Source: Ophiosphaerella korrae | Taxonomy: Eukaryota > Ascomycota > Dothideomycetes > Pleosporales > Phaeosphaeriaceae | Assembly (NCBI GenBank): GCA_028456385.1 | Contig: JALNQF010000627.1 | Location: 1 to 18,915 of the forward strand | Direction: 5' to 3' | Length of the DNA: 18,915 nucleotides | Shown here: positions 8,850 through 17,109 of the stretch, in pieces | Layout of the letters: each line of letters opens with the position of its first letter | How positions within the stretch are numbered: position 1 is the stretch's first letter | The notes under the pieces: generated by a model | Seen by the model: only the letters and a program-made list of their open reading frames with translations | Database searches by the model: none | Told to the model about the DNA's origin: nothing | Position numbers and translations under genes: made by a program

Positions 8850-9060
8850 AAAGTATAAAAGGCCTATATATTATAAAGATAGGTACGTACTAAGAAAAGA
8901 AGGTACAATTAATAATTAATAGTAGAACTACAAGAAACTTTATATTAAAAGGATTTATAGAAAACTAAGGAATAAAGTATATAATAAAGAAATATCCTTA
9001 ATAACTAAGTATAATTAAAGGAAAACTATTCTAGGAACCTATTAGGTTTAAAACAGTTCC
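8850..9060 (+). pseudogene. gypsy-A aspartic protease relic
   Basis: The protease would cut the polyprotein. At 8909-8944 the element frame reads LIINSRTTRNFI; the usual motif is LIDSGATxNFI. Asp (8918-8920, now AAT), Gly (8924-8926, AGA) and Ala (8927-8929, ACT) have all changed by G-to-A while Ser and Thr are kept. The active-site Asp is gone. Downstream KGFIEN, a stop and GIK fit the helix after the active-site loop. Between the zinc knuckles and this point (about 7740-8850) there is a linker of about 1.1 kb in the same frame, Lys/Glu-rich and not assigned to a domain. Confidence 0.82.
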
Positions 9061-9399
9061 CTCTATATTAGAACTAAAAGAGATAACAATTAAGAATATA
9101 GTTATAGATATAACAACAATTAATAATAAACAAGATATAATACTAGAAATACTATAGTTATAAATAACTAACCTATATATTAATTAGAGAATAGGAAAGA
9201 TTAACTACTATAGAATAGATATATTAAAGGCTAACATAAATACCTATAAAGGAGAATTCCTTAAAGAATACAAAAAATAGGAAAAATAGCTTATAGAGCC
9301 TAAAGACTATCTTCTAGAATATTAGCTATAGGATTTAGTAATAGATTTAAAAGAAGATAAAGACGTAAGATAGAGCCTAGTCTATAGAAAAATAGAAGA

Positions 9400-10160
9400 A
9401 AAATCTAAGATTAAATAAGTATTTATTAAAAACGCAATTAAAAAAAGATAGATATAAGAATCTAAATCCTTAGTAGTATACAAACTTATATTTATAGATA
9501 AAAAGAGAATAAGTAATAAAAGACCCTACGTAGACTTTAGAAAGACTAACGCAATTATAAATAAGAACTAATACCTACTACTATATATAGATAAGATATA
9601 AGATAGGCTATAAAGAGTAAGAATCTTTACAAAACTAGATATCTAGAACACCTACTACTAGATTAGAATTAAGAAAGGTAATAAATAGAAAATAGTATTT
9701 AGAATATAATATAGACTATATAAATACCTAGTTATACTATTTAGCTTAATAAACGTACTAGTAGCTTTCTAAGAAAGAATTAATATAGTACTAAGAGAGT
9801 ACTTAGATATATTTATATTTATATACCTAGACAACATCCTTATATTCTTAGAAATAGAGGAAGAATATATAAAATACATACACAAGGTACTAGAAAAACT
9901 AGCTAAAAGTAAGCTATTTCTTAAAATAAGAAAATATAAATTTTATATAAAAAAAATAGACTTCCTTAGATTTATTATTAAACTAGGAAAAATTAAGATT
10001 AACCTAAGAAAGATTAAGTTAATTAACAAATAGCTAACACTAAAAAACCTAAAAGAAGTACAATAATTTTATAGGTTAGCTAACTTTTATAGAAAGTTAA
10101 TAGTAAGATAGTCTAAAGATATAAAACTAATAACTAGACTTATAAAGAAAGATACGCTAT
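9400..10160 (+). pseudogene. gypsy-A reverse transcriptase relic
   Basis: In frame with Gag and protease, the sequence reads KRPYVDFRKTNAI (9520-9555; family RxCVDYRxLN), a YLLLYIDKI block (PLPxIDE), FTKLDI (FSKLDL), NTYYxIRIKKGN (AYHQIRI), KIVFRIxYRLYKYLVILFSLINV (the [24 protein letters not shown] region) and the catalytic box YLDN at 9824-9835 followed by ILIF; the family box is YLDD, and the second Asp codon GAC became AAC. A KVLEKLAKSKLFLKIRKYKF stretch and a FLRFII block complete the palm and thumb. This is a clear Ty3/gypsy RT. The same region exists in inverted form as gypsy-B at 4830-5385. Confidence 0.93.
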
Positions 10161-10640
10161 TTAAATAGATAAAGGAATATAATAAGGTATTTAATAAAAT
10201 TAAGAAGAAGTTTATAGAAAACCTAGTTATTAGAATATATAACCTAGACCTACTAGTAATAGTAAAAATAGACGTATCTAACTTAGTCTATAAAATAGTA
10301 CTAATATAGGAAGACTAAAAGACTAAAAAGGAATACTTAGTTAAATACTTCTCTAAGAAGATAAAAATAGTAGAACTTAACTACCTAATCTATAATAAAG
10401 AAATACTAGCAATCTATAAAGTATTTAAATAATAGAGAGTATACTTATAAGAAGTAAAATATTAAATAAAGGTCTATATAGACTATAGGAATCTTATAGG
10501 ATTTATACTAAATAAAGAACTATTATAATAATATATAAGATAGTAGGAATTCCTATTAATATTTAACCTAGAAATTATATATATAAAAGGGAAAGATAAC
10601 TAATTTATAGACGTCCTTAGTAGAAGACTAGACTTATAAG
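10160..10640 (+). pseudogene. gypsy-A RNase H relic
   Basis: RNase H removes the RNA template during cDNA synthesis. The frame reads VKIDVSNLVYKIVL (10261-10302), corresponding to ETDASDxAIGAVL; YFSKKIKIVELNYLIYNKEILAIYKVFK (about 10347-10430), corresponding to the YxSKKLxPAExNYxIxDKELLAI block; and GKDN at about 10590-10601 followed by DVLSRR at 10610-10627, the standard GxxNxxADALSRR end of the gypsy RNase H. The first Asp is still encoded (GAC at 10270-10272). Stops lie in place of Gln and Trp. Confidence 0.88.
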
Positions 10641-10879
10641 AAGAAGTAAGTACTACTAGTATAGTTCTAGTTAAGAATAAAGAAAGATATTTAGTCTTAA
10701 ATATACTTAAAATAGCTATAATACTTAAAAGAATAAGTAGTAAGCTAGACAAATAGATTTAGAAAATAACGTAAGAAGTATCTAAAGAAATAGAAAAACT
10801 AGAAATCTAAGAAAGATTTATATAAGCCTATAGAAGAATATATATCTTAAGAAAAATTTAAAGAGAATTTATACAATAA

Positions 10880-11760
10880 TTCTATAAATTACTAGTATAT
10901 AGTTACTAAAGAATTAAAAAAACCCTAGATAGACTACTATAAGACTACTATATCCTAAAAGTAAAGTAACTAGTAATAGAAGTACTACAAGACTATATAA
11001 AATACTAAAGAAACAAGTATAGTAGATATATACTATATAGAATACTATAACTAGTAAAAGTACTAGAATAACTATAAAGAGTTATTACAATAGACTTTAT
11101 TATAAAGCTACCTAAGTTAAAAGACCTAATATTAAGAGTTAAGTATAATAGAATCCTAATAATAGTAAATAAACTTATATAATACTTATACTTTAGACTA
11201 TATAAAGAAAAAAGTAAGATAGAGGTTACTATATACTAGGTCCTAGGAACTATAATTAGTTAATATAGACTACCTAATAAGATTATTATAAATAAAGATA
11301 TAAGATTTATATTAAAACTATAGAGAATAATAATAGCGCAATTAGGAATTAAATACGTAATATCTACTACATATTACTTATAGATAGATAGATAGTTAGA
11401 ATAAATAAACTAGATAGTAGAATAGTACTTAAGATACTACCTTAACTACAATTAGAACAATTAGGTATAGCTACTACCTATAGTATAGCTAGTATATAAC
11501 AGCGTAAAGAATATAGTAATAAAAGTATTACCTTTTTTTATAAACTATAGATTCAACTCTAATATATATAGAATACTAAGACTAGAAATATCTTAGTCTC
11601 TAAGAGGAGAAAACTTTGCTAATAGACTTAAAGATATATACAATTAACTAAGATAAGATATAGAATTTCTATATAATTAGATAGCTAAGTACTATAATAG
11701 AAAGTATAAAGAAGGACTCTAATTTAGAAAGAAAGAAAAAGTATAGTTAGTACAAAAAAA
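10880..11760 (+). pseudogene. gypsy-A integrase relic
   Basis: The integrase inserts cDNA. The N-terminal HHCC finger shows as YSYxxIKKTLDRLL (from HxHxG) and, at 10994-11005, Y-I-K-Y from CIKC. The core follows: IDFIIKLPK near 11090-11118 (first catalytic Asp, GAC at 11093-11095, kept), NKDIRF near 11290 (second Asp, kept), and YYLxIDRxLExIN near 11370-11415 (from YYPQTDGQxE; third catalytic Glu kept, Gly changed to Arg). VEQYLRYYL follows. The loss of Gln and Gly codons by C-to-T and G-to-A is visible across the HPQTDG motif. The tail leads directly into the chromodomain. Confidence 0.9.
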
Positions 11761-11939
11761 TATTAAGAGTAAATAACTAAGCCTAAAATTAGACTATACT
11801 AAGATAAGACTATATAAAATTAAAAAAGAAGTTACGCTAGTTATATTTAAACTAAAGCTACTAAATAAGATAAGGATATACTTAACTTTTTACGTAGTAC
11901 TACTAGAGATAGTACTATAAGACGTAAAACTACTAGTGT

Positions 11940-12133
11940 ACAAAGTAGATATATATAGAGAATAGGAAGAATAGGAAGTTAAAGAAATCCTAGAATACTA
12001 GTTCTATAATAGTAGGAACTACTACTTAGTAAAATAGATAAGTATAGATAAAAAAGGATAACTATAGGAAGAAATATAAGAACTAGAAGATAACTTTAAC
12101 TACTCTAAGAAACTAGAGGAGTTCTAAAGTTAA
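11940..12133 (+). pseudogene. gypsy-A C-terminal chromodomain relic
   Basis: The frame ends EVKEILEY (11975-11998), then YYLVK followed by a stop where Trp is expected, GxL-stop-EE (W-E), an ELEDNF block and KKLEEF before stops at 12125-12133. The order E-V-x-x-I-L, Y-L-V-K-W-x-G, W-E, L-x-N, EEF is the chromodomain consensus. Family knowledge: this domain recognises methylated histone H3 and directs chromovirus insertion to silent chromatin. The aromatic cage residues can only be inferred, since Trp codons are now stops. The natural termination codon is probably one of those at 12125-12142. Confidence 0.85.
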
Positions 12134-12826
12134 AACCTTCTAGAACGCCTAGTAGTAAACTAAGAGGAACGGCACTATTAATAATAGATAGAGAGGCGCT
12201 AGACTCGCCTAATATAGTAAGAGCTAGAGTAACCTCTACTATATCCTTAAAATTAAGTTTAGATTCTAGAAGAGTAGACTATTTAATAGACTTCTTATCG
12301 TTTAAGGCCTTTATCTTACGAAGACAAGATAAATAGGCCTAGTTATTAGATAACTATATCTAATTATTAAGGAAACAAGACTAATATTCCTTTAGTATAT
12401 AATAAAAGATTTTATAGAGTCTCTTACGCTCCTTTTTAGCTTCTATAATCTATAATAATAGTTTTTCTTAAGCGTAGTTAATAGCTCTCTTTGTTATAAA
12501 TAAGTATAGACGTATAAATAAGTATTCTTAACTTATACTCTACTATAAATATACTAGATAGATTATAAGACGTATAAGTATTAGTATAAATATACGCCTT
12601 ATAAGCTTTACTATATTTTAAAGAAAAGTAAACTAATAGAGGATTTATAGATTTATAACAAAAATATAAAAATATTACGATACTATAATATAATACGCAA
12701 TCTACTAACTAAATATAATAAAGAGTAGACTTAGTAGGTATAAAGATAGAGAATAAAGAACTTTATATTAATAAAGAAACTAGACTAATAACTTTAGCTC
12801 TAGGATAAGAAAACAAGAGACTACCT
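12134..12826 (+). other. gypsy-A 3' untranslated region
   Basis: About 690 bp between the end of the chromodomain and the polypurine tract. No domain was recognised on either strand. The first 100 bases keep more G and C (GAGGAACGGCAC at about 12164) than the rest of the element. Confidence 0.5.
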
Positions 12827-12840
12827 AAAAGAGGGGATAG
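12827..12840 (+). promoter_or_regulatory. gypsy-A polypurine tract (plus-strand primer)
   Basis: AAAAGAGGGGATAG lies immediately before the TG of the 3' LTR at 12841. Apart from one T it is all purine, with the AAAAGAGGGG core expected of the RNase H-resistant primer used to start plus-strand DNA synthesis. Purine runs lacking CpA/TpG are poor RIP targets, which would explain its good preservation. Confidence 0.8.
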
Positions 12841-13287
12841 TGTTATAGGCGTAATAAGAGAAATCGAGATAGAACTAATTAGTCTTAACTTAGGTAATAA
12901 CAAGGCTTAAGACAAGTAAGGTAATAACTTTAATTAGGAGACTACTTATAATTAAGATACGTAGGTAATTTCTTAATCTATTAAGTATATAGATAGAAAA
13001 TAATTATAGATTAATAGATTAGTAATCTATAATCTATAGTTGCTAAGACTAAATACAAGTAATAGATTAATAGATTAGTTAGACTATATAATTAGTAGCG
13101 ATACGCATTATTAGGATATAATTAGCAATTTAATTATTAACTACAAGCGATAATATTTAGATAGTTATAAAACATCTTATACTATTTATAGCTTATTATA
13201 GAATATAATATAAGCTTTTGTTATTACTTCTTAATCTACTAATACTCTATAGGCTACTAAGAAGTTAACTTTAGTAAGCTTATTATA
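12841..13287 (+). repeat. gypsy-A 3' LTR
   Basis: 447 bp, starting TGTTATAGGCG and ending CTTATTATA, colinear with the 5' LTR apart from the 288-bp insertion there. It represents the empty site for that insertion, near 13120-13130. The terminal CA is now TA. Aligned differences from the 5' LTR are about 20 transitions and one T/A transversion. Confidence 0.92.
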
Positions 13288-13875
13288 CTATAATACTTTA
13301 TATACTACTTACTTATACTATACTTAAAGTATAATTTACTAGAAAGAAGTATATAATAAGCTAAAAGAATATTACTACTAGTATTATTATTCTAGTAATT
13401 ATAGTAGCTACGCTTTAGTAACTATAATATATACTCTTTATATACGCTTTAACTAATATAAATAAGTACTTTTTATACTTAATAAGTACGTTAATTATCT
13501 TTATAAGCTTTATAATAAGTATAATACTACTATATCTAATACTAGTACTCTTAAGACTAACTTAGAGGTATACTATACTAGTATTAAGCTTACTTATACT
13601 TAGTATACCTTTAACTTAAAGCTATTAAACTATAGGTACCTTACTACTTATAGTAGTACTCTTTAAGAGTATCTACTTAAATTCTTATAATTACGCCTTA
13701 ATTTTTAAAGCTTATTTTAACTAAGTAGTATAGCCTTATAACTTAGTAAAGAGGTTTTATTAGAGTAGTAATAAAGATTTTAGGCTATCTTTACTCTATT
13801 ATATATTTATCTATACTACGCCTATATAGTATATACTAACTAATTTTTAGGCTTACTATAGTAACTCTTTTATAA
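13288..13875. other. Unassigned segment with a Tyr-rich open stretch
   Basis: No known domain was recognised. On the plus strand, 13466-13600 is 45 codons without a stop, and the frame continues to 13663 after a single TAG at 13601-13603. This is long for DNA this rich in TAA and TAG. The translation is rich in Tyr, Asn, Leu and Thr, with a LNKYVNYLYKLYNKY stretch; after RIP many Tyr codons may be former His or Cys codons. There is no usable ATG. It may be a coding relic of an unrecognised element or chance; neither strand gives retrotransposon motifs. Confidence 0.35.
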
Positions 13876-14020
13876 AATAAGCTAATAATAATAATAATAA
13901 TAAAAATAGTAATAAAGAAAAAAAAAAAGAAAAAAAAAAGAGAGAAAAAGAAGTAGTAAAAGAAGAAGAAGTAGAAAAAGAAGAAGAAGAAAAAGAAGAA
14001 AAAAATAAAGTAGAGAGTTA
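13876..14020 (+). repeat. (TAA)n followed by a long purine-rich tract
   Basis: A short AAT/TAA run (about 13883-13902) is followed by about 115 bases on the plus strand containing A and G with only scattered T and no C, from about 13903 to 14017, with many GAA and GAAA units. On the minus strand it is a polypyrimidine tract. It lies downstream of the gypsy-D chromodomain, where that element's 3' untranslated region or LTR would be expected. It could be an eroded Glu/Lys-rich coding repeat or a simple-sequence expansion. Confidence 0.75.
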
Positions 14021-14252
14021 AAATATTCTACTTTTAAAAAGTAGGTAAGACGTAAGTAAAGAGTAGTTTAGGCTTATCTAATAAGTAGAAAAGAAATAGT
14101 TTATAGTATAATTATTTATTTTTTATATATATAGATACTTAGCTATAGAGCTAAAAGTTAGATTATACTATTTACTTTATAAGTACGTTTTAAGTATATA
14201 AATTATATTTTCTATATATATTTTAATTATAAAGCGATTTAAGCTAAATTAA

Positions 14253-14407
14253 AATTTTTAAGTAGTTTATCTATATCTTTAAAATCTATAGTAAGAGTTT
14301 ATATATCTTAGGATTTATTATATCCTTTCTATCTAAAAAGATACTCTAGTTATCTTTTCTTTTTATATTTCTTTAAGATTCTTTTAACTTTTTATACTTT
14401 TTTTCTT
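14253..14407 (-). pseudogene. gypsy-D chromodomain relic
   Basis: Reading down from 14407: V-stop-KVKRILKKYKKKR-stop-LEYLFR-stop-KGYNKS, then DFKDIDKLLKN. It aligns well with the chromodomain pattern YxVExIL...LEYLVRWKGYxxSxDTWEP...DFKDADELLxxF, with Trp and Gln codons turned into stops. Family knowledge: chromodomains on integrase C-termini direct integration into heterochromatin. The basic KKYKKKR segment between the first strand and the LEYL strand corresponds to the usual H/R-R-K loop. Confidence 0.85.
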
Positions 14408-14499
14408 TCTTCTATTACTTTAGGTAGCTAAGTATTATTTTCTATACTTAATTAAAATTTCTATTTCTTAAAAAAAGAAATATAAAATACAATATAAAT

Positions 14500-15700
14500 A
14501 TAATAGTAAAGTAGTAGTAGTAAGTAGTATACCTATATTCTTACTACATCTTATACTTAAAATAGTCTAATAAACTTATCTAATAGCTTCTTATATAGTT
14601 AGTAAGTAAAGCTTAAGTTTTTTATACTTAGTAAAACTAGCTCTCTTTTTCTAAAGACTTTTAGTTTATATTTATTATTATAGTACTATACTTAATATAC
14701 TTATACTTTCTATAAAAACTTTATAAGTATTATTTATATACTATATATATACTTTACTTTTTAAATAGTATCTAGTATATTTCTTTTTAACTTATTATCT
14801 TTAGGTAAGTATATAAAGATTAGGTATTTACCTAGTATAGTATAAAAAGGTATTATCTTTATTCCTTTATAAATTAAGTTATTATATATAAATTATACTA
14901 TTTTTAGTAAAGTAACTTAATTATCTTAATTCTCTATTATAAAGATTCTTAAATACTATTCTAGAGTCTAATTTTATTATTTAGTTTACTTATTAGTCTA
15001 TAGGTAGAAAGCTATACTTAGCTTATACTTTACTTATAGTTAGTAGTATATTTCTACTTAAAATTTTAAAGTAAAGATTAATCTTTAGTCTAATATAATA
15101 CTTTACTATATCCTATAGTTTAAGATAATATTATTAAAGTATACTTCTATAAACTATTATATATCTTATATTTTAAGTACTAGGATATAGATAGCTATCT
15201 TAGATAAGTAGTTTACTATTACTAGTATTATATTATATACCTACTCTAAGCTATCTTTTAAAAGTAGGAGGCCTATAATAAAGTCTAGGGAACTTCTTTA
15301 AAGATATTACTTAAGATTAGTAAAAGAGATAATTCTTTATATTACTTATACCTTAGTACTTTACTTTATTAGTATATTACGTAAGTCTTTATATATTCCT
15401 AAATATTTTACTTTATTAATAGCTATTAATAGTATCTTATAATTAGCTTAAGTATTTTATATATACTAAAGTAGCTAGCTATATATAAGTTATAATACTA
15501 GAGTAGAATTTCTTACTTAATAGTAAGTTCTTTTAGAACGTATACTTTACTTTTATATCTTAGGACTTTTTTATTATCTAAGTACTATACTTATACTCTA
15601 CTACTATATTAAGTACTTTTAACTTTTATTAAACTCTTTACTTATACTTATATAAAGGTATCCTTTTACTATAGTCTATATAAAGTTATTAGAAAGGCTT
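14500..15700 (-). pseudogene. gypsy-D integrase relic
   Basis: Best preserved is the region just after the catalytic core, 14800-14890: IIPFYTILGKYLIFIYLPK, matching the TPFYAxxGxxPRxxxLP motif of gypsy integrases. Upstream, at about 14985-15100, INLYFK followed by LPIDxxVN resembles the DQRFTSKFW and HPQTDGQ motifs around the second and third catalytic residues. Between 14510 and 14680 an ELVLLSIKNL stretch and a KKLLDKFIRLFxV block match the SH3-like part (GDxVLLxxKNL, KLxxKxIGPFxV). The N-terminal finger was not located. Frame changes are needed between these blocks. Confidence 0.72.
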
Positions 15701-15989
15701 TAGACTCTACTAATATAGGTTTACTACTAACTAACTCTTTAGCTATTAAGTATAGTATATATAGTATATATTCTATAGCGCTAGTAGTAGAAGTCCTTTT
15801 AGCGCTATAGTCTTTAGCTCTATATATCTTGTATGCGCTTTCTAAGCTTAGCTTAGTTATAGATCTTTTTACTTTACTAGTTATCTCTACTCTAGCTACT
15901 AAGCTTACTAGTTATAATTTCTTCTAGAGAGTAAGTAATAAGTATACTAGTAATAAGTTCTTTTACTTATAGTTATATCTCCTTAAAAG

Positions 15990-16490
15990 GCTATCTATAA
16001 GATTTAGCTTACTAGCCTAGTATTTTACTTTAAAATTAAAAGCTCTTAAGTATATAGCCTAGCGTACTTAGCGTAGGTTTAGCTTATATATAGTATATAT
16101 TAAGTATAAGTTATTATAATCTATAAGTACTTAAATTATATACTACCTACTTTTAAAGTAGTATCTCTACTATTTAAAACTATAAATAATAGTAAAGAGT
16201 TTAGTATTATATATTTTATAGTTTAATTCTACTTCTTATAGTTTTCTAGAAGTAAAGGTAACTAAATACTATTTCTCTTCTAAGTAGAGCTAAGATAAGA
16301 TCTTAGAGATTTAAAGGTTAACGTATCTATCTCTAAGTAAATAGGTAGTACTAAGTTATAGTAGTATAAGATAAGTATACTTATAAAGTATACTATAAGT
16401 TATTTAAAAGCTTTTTATACTATACTAAGCTAATAAAATTCTTACTTCCTTTTTAATAAATTTATAAAAGTATTAGATTTTAAGAAAGTT
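15990..16490 (-). pseudogene. gypsy-D RNase H relic
   Basis: Reading down from about 16460: KSNTFINLLKRK with EF (RT-RNase H connection, PLTxLLKK type), LVLPIYLEIDT (PxxLETDAS), TFTSRKLxEVELNYKIYNTKLFTIIYSFK from 16259 (VAFxSRKLxPAExNYxIxDxELLAIVxAFK), then LIDYNNL (TDHxNL), YLRAFNFKVKY and ASKLNLIDSLLRRY near 15990-16060 (GKxNxADxLSRRPDY). This is a confident match to gypsy RNase H, of the type with a long HPxDxPSRR-like ending. The catalytic Asp codons are partly kept. Confidence 0.85.
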
Positions 16491-16884
16491 ATAGTATGTT
16501 AATAAAAAGGCTTTTTTATAATAGCTATATAAGGGCTTTACTAGAAAGAGATACTAGAGCTTTTAGAAAAGCCTTTTTTTAGATAGTTACTTATAACTTA
16601 AAAATACTAAGTATATACTAAGTTAATTTATTCTTCTATACTTCTATCTTAAGCTCTACGCTCTATCTATATATCTACAATATAGTAGTCTTAGCTAGGT
16701 CTTTTAAGATAGTAGTAAGCTAGATCCTTAATACCTTTTTTATTAAGGTGCTAGTTTCCTTATTAGATTAGTTATACTAACGTAGTCTTTCTCTTTATAT
16801 ATAAGATCCTTTATTTAATTTCTTTATTTATAAAGGTTAAGGCTATAGTCTATTTAGCTATAGTAAAAGTAGTAGCTTAGTAAT
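16491..16884. other. Unassigned segment with a 12-bp inverted repeat
   Basis: No domain was recognised on either strand, although upstream RT sequence of gypsy-D would be expected here. AAAAAGGCTTTT (16504-16515) pairs exactly with AAAAGCCTTTTT (16567-16578) across a 51-base loop. No tRNA-like fold or B box was found in it. The rest is AT-rich. The left end of copia-2's candidate LTR closes it at 16885. Confidence 0.4.
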
Positions 16885-17057
16885 TGTTACGCTTATACGC
16901 TAAGCTAATTAGATTACTATACTAGCTTAAGCGAGCTAATTAATAGATTCTAGGTATACCTAGAATCTATTACGCCTCTCTATATATATACTATTAAGTA
17001 TCTAATTACGTATATAATCGCGTATTATATATCTAATTATATAACTTATATAATATA
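16885..17057 (-). repeat. Candidate copia-2 3' LTR
   Basis: On the minus strand this 173-bp stretch starts TATATTATATAAG at 17057 (from TG after RIP) just after a purine-rich ACTAAAGGAG, and ends GCGTAACA at 16885. Placement right after the RNase H end of copia-2, the short size and the CA end are what a copia 3' LTR needs. No partner LTR lies in the window, so boundaries are provisional. Confidence 0.4.
16941..16972. repeat. 32-bp perfect palindrome
   Basis: Two inverted 16-bp halves meet at 16956/16957; the left half is TAATAGATTCTAGGTA and the right half its exact reverse complement. There is no spacer, so it could form a cruciform. It sits in the middle of the candidate copia-2 LTR. Confidence 0.9.
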
Positions 17058-17067
17058 CTCCTTTAGT
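17058..17067 (-). promoter_or_regulatory. Candidate copia-2 polypurine tract
   Basis: The minus strand reads ACTAAAGGAG directly before the proposed LTR start at 17057. AAAGGAG is a short purine run of the kind used to prime plus-strand synthesis. Support is positional. Confidence 0.35.
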
Positions 17068-17109
17068 TTAGTAACTTATTAGCGAGCTAGATATTTATAA
17101 GATAAGTAT

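Larger units (their letters stand above)
5909..13287 (+). mobile_element. gypsy-A: complete but RIP-killed Ty3/gypsy chromovirus
   Basis: This is a full-length LTR retrotransposon of about 7.4 kb with two LTRs, Gag, protease, RT, RNase H, integrase and a C-terminal chromodomain in Ty3/gypsy order, followed by a polypurine tract and 3' LTR. The chromodomain after integrase places it among the chromoviruses, whose chromodomain reads histone marks and steers integration to heterochromatin. All domains from about 6776 to 12133 are in one frame with no net frameshift, so Gag and Pol were probably one polyprotein. The outermost bases are TG (5909) and TA (13287, from CA). The 5-bp flanks, AATAT and CTATA, do not form a target-site duplication. 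A 288-bp insertion lies in the 5' LTR. Confidence 0.93.
14250..16490 (-). mobile_element. gypsy-D: second, distinct chromovirus fragment
   Basis: Minus-strand domains from high to low coordinate are RNase H (about 16490-15990), integrase (about 15700-14500) and chromodomain (14406-14253), the Ty3/gypsy order. The protein relics differ clearly from gypsy-A, so this is another family. The motifs I could place fall in three different frames (RNase H 16259, integrase 14853, chromodomain 14407), indicating indels as well as RIP, so this copy is probably older or more broken. The RT palm and protease expected upstream were not recognised, and no LTR of this element was delimited. The stretch 14030-14250 is AT-rich with no call. 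Confidence 0.8.

Noticed and set aside
16501..16582. tRNA or structured RNA gene in the AAAAAGGC...GCCTTTTT hairpin
   Set aside because: No anticodon arm, no T-loop GGTTCGA-type box, and a long unpaired loop; the arms are low-complexity.
16600..16885. Minus-strand coding frame with charged residues upstream of gypsy-D RNase H
   Set aside because: It gave no RT or other known motif, and many stops need correction; it is indistinguishable from chance.
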